Below, one piece after another: positions 58,030 to 64,000 of a stretch of DNA of 64,000 bases. Numbering within the stretch: the stretch's first letter is position 1; each line of letters begins with the position of its first letter. Source of the DNA: Ramlibacter henchirensis (lineage in GTDB: Bacteria > Pseudomonadota > Gammaproteobacteria > Burkholderiales > Burkholderiaceae_C). The notes below the pieces were generated by a model. That model ran no database searches, had not been told where the DNA came from, and saw only the letters and a list, made by a program, of their open reading frames with translations. A program made the translations under genes and the position numbers. The stretch covers positions 744,001 to 808,000 of the forward strand of contig NZ_SMLM01000002.1 in NCBI RefSeq assembly GCF_004682015.1, given 5' to 3'.

Positions 58030-59370
58030 ATGACTCGACACAGTTTATTGGCGGACAGTGCAGTTCGAAGCCGGAGCAAGAAGCCCGGGTACTACTTGGA
58101 CGGCAATGGCCTGTACCTGCAGGTGAGCAAGACCGGCTCCCGCTCTTGGATCTTCAGGTACACGCTGAACGGAAAAACCCGTGAGATGGGCCTGGGGTCG
58201 GTCACTGCGTTCGGACTGGCACAAGCGCGGGAACGCGCTCAGCGTGCACGGCAGCTCCTAGCTGACGGGATCGACCCCATCGATAAGCGCGCCGAAGAGA
58301 GGAAGGCCATTGCGGCCCATCGCACTGCCGAACGCGCCCGCGCAAAGACATTCGAAGATGCCGCGCACGAGTATCACGAGGCGAGCGCAGACGAGTGGAA
58401 GAACGCCAAGCACGCCGCGCAGTGGATCAACACACTGACCCAGTATGTGTTCCCGAAGTTCGGCTCTCTTCCAGTTGGTGATGTGGGCAAGACCCAGATT
58501 GTGTCTGCCCTCGAGCCGCTATGGAAGAGCAAAGCGGAGACCGCTAGTCGCCTTCTTCAGAGGATTCGAACTGTCCTCAACTTCGCAGCTGCACGCGACT
58601 ACAGCACCGGGAAAGACGCAGAGTTCTGGCAGCAAGTGAGGATCGCACTTGGACCAAACGAGCGCGCTCGGAAGGCGGAGCACCACAATTCATGCCCTTA
58701 CCCGCTAGTGGGATCCGTACTCAAGGAAGTCGCATGTGGTCCATCTTCGGCGATTGTCAAGCTTGCGTTCGAGTTCACCGTGCTGACAGCTGCTCGCTCT
58801 GGTGAGACCAGGGGCGCGCTGTGGACCGAGATCGACCAGGACCGGCTTTGCTGGAACATTCCAGAAGAACGCATGAAGGCAGGCCGTCCGCACAATGTGC
58901 CCCTCTCTGCCCACGCAGCCGCAGTCTTGGCCGAGGCGAAGCGACTGCGTGACCAAGGGTCTGTGACATCCGAGATGGGTCTGATCTTTCCCAACACTCA
59001 AGGACTTCCCCTGAGTGACATGGTATTCACGCAGCTGCTCCGACGTATGCGGGTGGAGTACACGATGCACGGCTTCCGCGCGAGCTTTCGGACGTGGGGA
59101 AGTGAGCAGACGAAGTACCCGCACGAGATGCTGGAATTTGCCCTGGCGCATACGGTCGGTGATCAGACGGTCCGCTCGTATATGCGTACAGACATGCTGG
59201 AAAAGCGACGCCATTTGATGGACGACTGGGGCAGCTTCGTTGCCGCAAATTCCACCGGTTCGATCCCCAGAATTGCTGAAAAAACAGACAATCTGGCGCT
59301 TGCTGCCCCAAAAACCGGCCGAAAAAGACCAGAAAACGGTAGGAAAGCCGGGCGCCTGAAGCAAAACTAG
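58030..59370 (+). CDS. P4-type tyrosine integrase
   Basis: A 446-residue integrase of the P4 phage/genomic-island family. The N-terminal arm-binding domain shows YYLDGNGLYLQVSKTGSRSW and GKTREMGLGS, the core-binding domain follows, and the catalytic domain carries Arg (ARSGETRGALW), Lys (MKAGRPHNVPLS), HxxR (MHGFRASFRTW), His (ALAHTVGD) and the Tyr nucleophile (VRSYMR). The ATG at 58030 is chosen because AGGA stands 9 bases before it; the frame is open further upstream but that part does not look coding. It integrates and excises the island. The C-terminal 40 residues are basic. Confidence 0.93.
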   Translation: MTRHSLLADSAVRSRSKKPGYYLDGNGLYLQVSKTGSRSWIFRYTLNGKTREMGLGSVTAFGLAQARERAQRARQLLADGIDPIDKRAEERKAIAAHRTAERARAKTFEDAAHEYHEASADEWKNAKHAAQWINTLTQYVFPKFGSLPVGDVGKTQIVSALEPLWKSKAETASRLLQRIRTVLNFAAARDYSTGKDAEFWQQVRIALGPNERARKAEHHNSCPYPLVGSVLKEVACGPSSAIVKLAFEFTVLTAARSGETRGALWTEIDQDRLCWNIPEERMKAGRPHNVPLSAHAAAVLAEAKRLRDQGSVTSEMGLIFPNTQGLPLSDMVFTQLLRRMRVEYTMHGFRASFRTWGSEQTKYPHEMLEFALAHTVGDQTVRSYMRTDMLEKRRHLMDDWGSFVAANSTGSIPRIAEKTDNLALAAPKTGRKRPENGRKAGRLKQN

Positions 59371-59518
59371 AGGCACGCGCCCAACGCAGCAAGCGCAAAG
59401 CAGGCTGCGCGCGAGCCGGACACAGCTCCGGTCCGCTTCCCCCAAGACCCTCTACTCCGTCGCGGCCAGTTCTAGGCCGTGGGCGTGCGCGTGCGGAGCC
59501 CAAACGAAAGGCTCAGAA

Positions 59519-59836
59519 ATGTCGGACTCACGGCAGGGCGAAGCTCGCCCGAAATTTGCGCTCGGAAAGGTCTATGCCACGCCCGGCGCGCTCCAGCTGC
59601 TCAAACGTTGGAAGCAAGACCCGACCGCCCTCCTCTCCCGGCACGTGCGAGGCGACTGGGGGCTAGTGCACCCCGACGACGCTGCAGCGAACGACATCGC
59701 AGTCGGCAGAGGCCTGCGCATCATTTCAAGTTACCTCGCCGGCCCAGAGGGGCCCGGCGGCGAGGGCGAAGTGCTCTGGATCATCACAGAGGCGGATCGG
59801 TCGGCCACCACTCTTCTTCTGCCGGGGGAGTACTGA
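59519..59836 (+). CDS. Small conserved mobile-element protein
   Basis: A 105-residue protein with the pattern ATPGALQLLKRWKQDPTALL, SRHVRGDWG, and a C-terminal LWIITEADRSATTLLLPGEY. I recall close relatives as uncharacterised proteins in proteobacterial plasmids and islands, with conserved GDWG and WIITE-DRS-TT-LLP blocks; no function is established to my knowledge. Its stop overlaps the next recombinase start (TGATG), so the two are coupled. AAAGG lies before the ATG. Confidence 0.82.
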   Translation: MSDSRQGEARPKFALGKVYATPGALQLLKRWKQDPTALLSRHVRGDWGLVHPDDAAANDIAVGRGLRIISSYLAGPEGPGGEGEVLWIITEADRSATTLLLPGEY

Positions 59837-60768
59837 TGGCGCGCCGCTCAACCGAGGTGACTCGTTTTCTCAGCAACTCATTAGCTCCCAACACGCTGAG
59901 AGCCTACGCGCGGGACATAGAGCGCTTCAAACAGAACGGCGGTCGCATTCCTGCTACGCCCGACCAAGTCGCCCGGTATCTTGCAGCGGCCGCGGCGGAG
60001 CTGAAGCCAAGCACTCTCGCCAGGCAAGTGGCCGCAATCTCATACGCGCACGAACAGCGAGGCCTACCATCGCCGGCCAAAACGGCGGTCGTGCGACGGA
60101 CGCTGCGAGGCATAAGGCGCTCGAAGGGTGTGGCGCAAAAGCAAGCGACGCCCGTCACGCCCGAGCTGGTCAGGGAAGTCGCCCGGCCTGTCCGATCTCT
60201 CACGGAGGCGCAAAACCAGCGTGATGCTGCCCTCTTCCTCCTTGCATTCGCAGGCGGGTTCCGCCGCTCGGAAATCGCTTCGCTACGGGTCGGCGACTTG
60301 TCGTTCAGCAAGCAAGGGCTCGTCATAAAGCTGAGAAGCAGCAAGACCGACCAGTACCAGCGGGGCCGACATGTCGCTATCCCGAAGGCCCGTGAGCCGC
60401 AACAGTGCCCTGTACGCGCCGTCCGCAACTGGCTCGCGTCGATGGCAGCGCTGAAGGGTCTAGTAGACCCAGGCCCTGAGCTGCCCCTCTTCTGCAGCAT
60501 CGACCGGCACGGGAACGCACGTGCCAATCGCCTGAACGGCGCCTCAGTCGGCTGGCTGCTCAGAAGGCGCCTCGCACTTCATGGCCTCCCCACCGTGGGA
60601 TACACGGCCCACAGCTTCCGCGCCGGCCTCGTCACCAGCGCAGCCAAAGCTGGCGTCCCGGTGTGGGCGATCCAGCGGCAAACCGGCCACCGCTCCGAAA
60701 GCACTGTGCATCGCTACATCCGCGGGCTGAACACGTTCGAGTGCAACCCGCTCACCGCCCTTCTTTGA
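59836..60768 (+). CDS. Tyrosine recombinase/integrase (second)
   Basis: A 310-residue tyrosine recombinase of the XerC/D-like size class, unrelated in layout to the P4-type integrase. The core-binding domain (SLAPNTLRAYARDIERFKQN) precedes the catalytic domain with Arg (GGFRRSEIASLR), Lys (SSKTDQYQRG), HxxR (AHSFRAGLVTSAA), His (QTGHRSEST) and Tyr (VHRYIRG). All active-site residues are present. Phage-like recombinases of this type are often found with DUF932 genes. It may serve a different recombination event or be cargo. Confidence 0.92.
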   Translation: MARRSTEVTRFLSNSLAPNTLRAYARDIERFKQNGGRIPATPDQVARYLAAAAAELKPSTLARQVAAISYAHEQRGLPSPAKTAVVRRTLRGIRRSKGVAQKQATPVTPELVREVARPVRSLTEAQNQRDAALFLLAFAGGFRRSEIASLRVGDLSFSKQGLVIKLRSSKTDQYQRGRHVAIPKAREPQQCPVRAVRNWLASMAALKGLVDPGPELPLFCSIDRHGNARANRLNGASVGWLLRRRLALHGLPTVGYTAHSFRAGLVTSAAKAGVPVWAIQRQTGHRSESTVHRYIRGLNTFECNPLTALL

Positions 60769-60786
60769 GCCGCCGGGGAGCACATC

Positions 60787-61704
60787 ATGCGCAAACAACC
60801 AACCCGCGCCCACACCGAGGCGCCGCAAGAGAAAGACCCGATCGACACGATTTTGGAGGCAGCCGACCTCACCTGGCTGATCCTCAAAGCACCGATCAAG
60901 TTTTCGCCCGAGCCCACGAAAGGTTTGCAAGAACTAGAGATCGAGGGTTATCAGGTCCTCTACCGCAGTGACACCAACCAGCAGCTGGCAATCGTCTCGT
61001 CGCGCCACCGAGTTTGGCAGCCACGCGAAGTGATTGACTTCTACCTCAGCATCGCCGCCTTCTATGGCCTCGCGTTCGAAAGCGTTGGATACGTGCAGGG
61101 AGGTCTAAGAATTTGGGGCTTGCTGAACACCGGCTACAAGTCGGCGTTGCCCCGCAATCGCTCCGCGTCAACATACCTGCTCCTCAGTACGTGTTGCGAT
61201 AGTTCATTGGCCGCACAAGCAACTGCACTCTGCCTTCTAGAGCCGGGCACGTTGGCGACCCCCGCATCTATCGGCTCACAATCAGTCGCGCGCATTGCGC
61301 GGTCCCCAGAGTTCCTCACCCCGAGCGACTTGGCAGAAATAGGAGAGCTGACGCGGGAATGCATCGCCTTCCCAACCTTCCTCGGAGACTTGGCGAAGCA
61401 GGCCGTTTCAGAGGAGAACATCAAGCAAGCCACAGCGGCAACATTCGGCCCGCGAGACGATGACCCGAACAGGCCGTCAGCCAAAACGTTGCGGAGCATC
61501 GTGTCGGCTCTTCGCGAAGGCAGATCAAGCTCCAAGTCGCCCCTCACTGCGCTTGACCTGCTCTACGCTCTTGCGGCAGTAAGTGACGCGAGAGAACAGA
61601 GGCGTTCGCCCGCCGATCTCCTGAACAACACTTGGTTCGGCGTCGGCGCGAAACGCAAACAGCTCGCCATCAATGCCCTCGCCCGACTGATCCGGCCGTA
61701 TTGA
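60787..61704 (+). CDS. DUF932-like phage/plasmid protein
   Basis: A 305-residue protein with the DUF932 layout: the early block VLYRSDTNQQLAIVSSRHRV followed by WQPREVIDFY, then GGLRIWGLLNTG. This family is widespread on plasmids and phages and has no established function. The usual DUF932 proteins are somewhat longer and more acidic. It follows the recombinase gene by 18 bases, in the same orientation, so the three genes from 59519 probably form one transcript. Confidence 0.75.
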   Translation: MRKQPTRAHTEAPQEKDPIDTILEAADLTWLILKAPIKFSPEPTKGLQELEIEGYQVLYRSDTNQQLAIVSSRHRVWQPREVIDFYLSIAAFYGLAFESVGYVQGGLRIWGLLNTGYKSALPRNRSASTYLLLSTCCDSSLAAQATALCLLEPGTLATPASIGSQSVARIARSPEFLTPSDLAEIGELTRECIAFPTFLGDLAKQAVSEENIKQATAATFGPRDDDPNRPSAKTLRSIVSALREGRSSSKSPLTALDLLYALAAVSDAREQRRSPADLLNNTWFGVGAKRKQLAINALARLIRPY

Positions 61705-61857
61705 TGGCGGGCAGCACAGGATCATCTGTGCTCGGAGACGCTTGATGGAAACCGTGGCCCCGATTCCAGCGCAGAAGTCTCGATTGCGCCCGTTTGGAGG
61801 CTAACTTCACATAAAGCGGAATTTGCTCGCGTTAGCCATGGACGCAACTTGGGCGCG

Positions 61858-61870
61858 GGAGCAGGAGGCA
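61858..61870. repeat. Candidate attR core (13-base direct repeat, right copy)
   Basis: GGAGCAGGAGGCA, identical to 57871-57883 and in the same orientation. If both are attachment cores, the island is about 4.0 kb. The arm-like repeats at 61929 would then lie just outside, which argues for caution. Confidence 0.35.
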
Positions 61871-61928
61871 GCAGTATCGGGCGCCTAAGTACCGGTCGCG
61901 GAACAACTTTGTCCGATTCCGCTCACTC

Positions 61929-61950
61929 GGTACCCCTAATGGTACCCCCT
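61929..61950 (-). repeat. Tandem arm-type repeats, right (inverted)
   Basis: On the plus strand GGTACCCC occurs at 61929 and 61941 with a 12-base period; read on the minus strand this is GGGGGTA and AGGGGTA, matching the G-rich GGGTA core and 12-base period of the left repeats at 58008-58029. Opposite orientation at the two ends is what integrase arm sites often show. Confidence 0.42.
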
Positions 61951-62209
61951 ATCTCGCGCTTACTTCATGCGCTAGAGCGAGTGGCCTGCTGCTCCGAGGC
62001 TTGTGCGATATCAGCCCGGGAATCCGGAAACCGTTGCGACCGTTCAGCCCGGTCGGAAGACTTGAATTCGCTTCTCGGCGGGAGCGGACTGCCGCGCAGG
62101 TGAGAGTGACCAGCCTCCAGCAGGCAATCATCCGCGACGTCCCAATCGGGATCGCGGCGACGGACCTCAGCGAGGCAGTGACGAAGGAGTGCCATTCAGG
62201 ATCCCGTCC

Positions 62210-63142
62210 TCATAGCGTCGCAATCAACTCCGGCACGGCATTGAACAGGTCAGCCTCCAGTCCGTAGTCCGCCACGCTGAAGATCGGCGCTTCCGGATCC
62301 TTGTTGATCGCCACGATCACCTTGGAGTCCTTCATGCCGGCCAGGTGCTGGATCGCGCCGCTGATGCCGCACGCGATGTACAACTGCGGGGCGACGATCT
62401 TGCCGGTTTGCCCGACCTGCAGGTCGTTGGGCGCATAGCCCACGTCGACCGCGGCGCGCGAAGCACCGACGGCCGCACCCAGCTTGTCGGCGAGCGGCTC
62501 CAGCACTTCGTGGAACTTCTCATTCGAGCCGAGTGCGCGGCCCCCCGAGACGACGATCTTGGCGGCGGTGAGTTCCGGACGGTCGCTCTTCGCGATCTCC
62601 TGGCCGACGAATTTGCTCTTGCCCGCGTCGGCCGCACCGGGCACGTTCTCCACGGGCGCGCTGCCGCCGGAGCTCGGGGCCGGGTCGAAGGCGGTCGTGC
62701 GCACGGTGAGCACCTTCACGCTGTCGGCGCTCTGCACGGTGGCGATCGCGTTGCCGGCATAGATCGGACGCTCGAAGGTGTCGGGGCTGTCGACCTTGGT
62801 GATGTCGCTGATCTGCGCGACGTCCAGCTTGGCGGCCACGCGCGGCGCGATGTTCTTGCCCGACGCGGTGGCGGGAAACAGGATGTGGCTGTAGCTCGAG
62901 GCGATCGCCAGCACTTGGGCGGCGACGTTCTCCGCCAAGCCGTGCTCGAACTGTGCGCCGTCGACGTGGATCACCTTGGCCACGCCGGCGATCTGCGCGG
63001 CGGCTTCGGCGGCCTTGACGGCGCCCGAGCCGGAGACCAGCACGTGGACGTCGCCACCGCACTTGGCAGCGGCGGTGACGGTGTTGAAGGTCGCGCCCTT
63101 GATGGATGCGTTGTCGTGTTCTGCGATGACGAGGGAGGTCAT
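62210..63142 (-). CDS. etfA: Electron transfer flavoprotein, alpha subunit
   Basis: A 310-residue ETF alpha chain. The C-terminal FAD-binding domain shows [20 protein letters not shown] and [20 protein letters not shown] followed by [16 protein letters not shown], the family signature. It carries electrons from acyl-CoA and other dehydrogenases to ETF-quinone oxidoreductase. Its start touches the etfB stop with no gap. Likely a chromosomal housekeeping gene bordering the island on the right. Confidence 0.96.
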   Translation of the reverse strand: MTSLVIAEHDNASIKGATFNTVTAAAKCGGDVHVLVSGSGAVKAAEAAAQIAGVAKVIHVDGAQFEHGLAENVAAQVLAIASSYSHILFPATASGKNIAPRVAAKLDVAQISDITKVDSPDTFERPIYAGNAIATVQSADSVKVLTVRTTAFDPAPSSGGSAPVENVPGAADAGKSKFVGQEIAKSDRPELTAAKIVVSGGRALGSNEKFHEVLEPLADKLGAAVGASRAAVDVGYAPNDLQVGQTGKIVAPQLYIACGISGAIQHLAGMKDSKVIVAINKDPEAPIFSVADYGLEADLFNAVPELIATL

Positions 63143-63892
63143 TTAGATCACCTTCGCTTCCATCTTCAACTTTTGCACTAGCGTCGCGACGTCCGGCACC
63201 TTCTGGCCCGCGCCGCGCTTGGCGGGCTCGGCGACCTTGAGCGTCTTCAGGCGCGGCTTGATGTCGACGCCGAGGTCCTCGGGCTTGACAGTGTCGAGCT
63301 GCTTCTTCTTGGCCTTCATGATGTTGGGCAGCGTCACGTAACGCGGCTCGTTCAGGCGCAGGTCCGTGGTGACCACCGCCGGCAACGTGACTTCGAGCGT
63401 CTCCAGCCCGCCGTCGACCTCGCGCGTGATGGTCGCTTTGCCGTCAGCCACTTCGACCTTGGAGGCGAAGGTGGCTTGCGGCAGGTCGGCCAGCGCGGCC
63501 AGCATCTGGCCGGTCTGGTTGGCGTCGTCGTCGATCGCCTGCTTGCCCAGGATCACCAGGCCGGGCTGTTCCTTGTCGACCAGCGCCTTCAGGATCTTGG
63601 CCACCGCGAGCGGCTGCAGCTCTTCATCGGTCTGGACCAGGATCGCCCGGTCGGCGCCAATGGCCATCGCGGTGCGCAGGGTTTCCTGGCACTGCTGGAC
63701 ACCGCAGGACACGGCGATGACCTCGGTGGCCACGCCCTTCTCCTTGAGCCGCACGGCTTCCTCGACCGCGATCTCGTCAAACGGGTTCATGCTCATCTTG
63801 ACGTTGGCGATGTCCACACCCGTGTTGTCCGACTTCACTCGGACCTTCACGTTGTAGTCCACCACCCGCTTGACGGGTACCAGGATCTTCAT
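63143..63892 (-). CDS. etfB: Electron transfer flavoprotein, beta subunit
   Basis: A 249-residue ETF beta chain beginning [20 protein letters not shown], with the AMP-binding region ([38 protein letters not shown]) and the dehydrogenase recognition loop [14 protein letters not shown]. It pairs with etfA directly downstream. The first base of an inverted repeat lies 18 bases before the ATG. Confidence 0.96.
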   Translation of the reverse strand: MKILVPVKRVVDYNVKVRVKSDNTGVDIANVKMSMNPFDEIAVEEAVRLKEKGVATEVIAVSCGVQQCQETLRTAMAIGADRAILVQTDEELQPLAVAKILKALVDKEQPGLVILGKQAIDDDANQTGQMLAALADLPQATFASKVEVADGKATITREVDGGLETLEVTLPAVVTTDLRLNEPRYVTLPNIMKAKKKQLDTVKPEDLGVDIKPRLKTLKVAEPAKRGAGQKVPDVATLVQKLKMEAKVI

Positions 63893-63909
63893 GGCATTGA
63901 AAGATACGG

Positions 63910-63931
63910 ATTGGAGCGCCTACCGTCCAAT
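63910..63931. promoter_or_regulatory. Inverted repeat upstream of etfBA
   Basis: ATTGGA-N10-TCCAAT, a perfect 6-base-arm repeat with further near-symmetry outward (CGG and ACCG), within 40 bases of the etfB start. Position and size fit an operator, perhaps for a fatty-acid or acyl-CoA regulator; no regulator is identified. Confidence 0.4.
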
Positions 63932-64000
63932 ACCGATTCGCCGATGCCCTATCTGCTTCCGCTATGGGGCGAGGCAGAACTGACCATGTCGATGAAGCGT
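63932..64000. other. Window end upstream of etfB
   Basis: Only 69 bases. A plus-strand frame opens at ATG 63944 (MPYLLPLWGEAELTMSMKR) and stays open to the edge; a second ATG lies at 63986. This could be the start of a divergent gene, but it is too short to judge. Confidence 0.2.

Larger units (their letters stand above)
61705..62209. other. Right boundary region of the genomic island
   Basis: About 505 bases with no convincing gene between the DUF932-like gene and etfA. It holds the second copy of the 13-base repeat (61858-61870) and an inverted-orientation pair of arm-like repeats (61929-61950). Short frames on both strands conflict and have no recognisable product. Confidence 0.6.

Noticed and set aside
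1..64000. CRISPR array, rRNA or tRNA genes
   Set aside because: No regularly spaced repeats and no recognisable structural RNA sequence were seen.

Overview
The window is GC-rich DNA from a betaproteobacterium, most likely Burkholderiales and probably a Comamonadaceae-type soil organism. The reasons are the many orphan Bug/TctC-type periplasmic binding proteins, the aromatic-acid catabolic gene sets, the etfBA pair and the overall gene style. This placement comes from family content only; there is no rRNA or other marker. Nearly all of the window is catabolic, arranged as tightly packed operons (many ATGA or GTGA overlaps), each beside its own regulator.

Layout. 1-5.5 kb: a cut-off MmgE/PrpD gene, a Crp/Fnr regulator, a Bug protein and a P450-SDR-DapA-like set. 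5.5-11.7 kb: a six-gene minus-strand operon (SDR, Bug, carboxymuconolactone-decarboxylase-like, M20 peptidase, NodB-type deacetylase, aldo/keto reductase) facing an IclR regulator across a palindromic operator. 11.6-20.2 kb: a minus-strand operon for an aromatic acid (Bug, TPP enzyme, PobA-like hydroxylase, thioesterase, CoA ligase, MaoC, MFS) facing a MarR regulator. 20.2-21.1 kb: no convincing gene, but a two-hairpin palindromic repeat. 21.1-28.6 kb: a gentisate-type ring-cleavage operon with PrpF and isocitrate-lyase-superfamily genes and an internal FadR-type GntR regulator, behind a double GntR-type operator.

28.6-40.7 kb: a ten-gene colinear minus-strand operon. It runs aldehyde dehydrogenase, a complete Liv-type ABC importer, GMC oxidoreductase, epoxide hydrolase, a CYP199A-like P450 and its [2Fe-2S] ferredoxin, and ends against the remnant of a Bug gene. 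A LysR-family regulator with two winged-helix domains lies upstream. 40.8-57.4 kb: two paralogous Rieske oxygenase modules. Module 1 is a VanA/DdmC-like oxygenase, a phthalate-dioxygenase-like oxygenase, its reductase, a Bug protein and an SDR. Module 2 is a divergent pair of operons: a second phthalate-type oxygenase with a CaiB transferase, thiolase, DUF35 protein and ketosteroid-dehydrogenase-like flavoprotein on one side, and a reductase, hemerythrin, Bug, racemase-type CaiB and MDR reductase on the other. A GntR regulator closes the cluster. Shared DNA motifs upstream of the ALDH operon, the module 1 operon and the module 2 promoters suggest that 28.7-57.4 kb is one regulon for uptake and breakdown of a methoxylated or cyclic aromatic (or terpenoid-like) acid; the substrate is unknown.

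57.4-62.2 kb: a small genomic island with lower-GC genes. It holds a P4-type integrase with an operator-like palindrome in its promoter spacer, a small conserved protein, a second tyrosine recombinase and a DUF932-like protein, and sits next to a decayed gene. 62.2-64 kb: etfA and etfB, the housekeeping acceptor for acyl-CoA dehydrogenase electrons.
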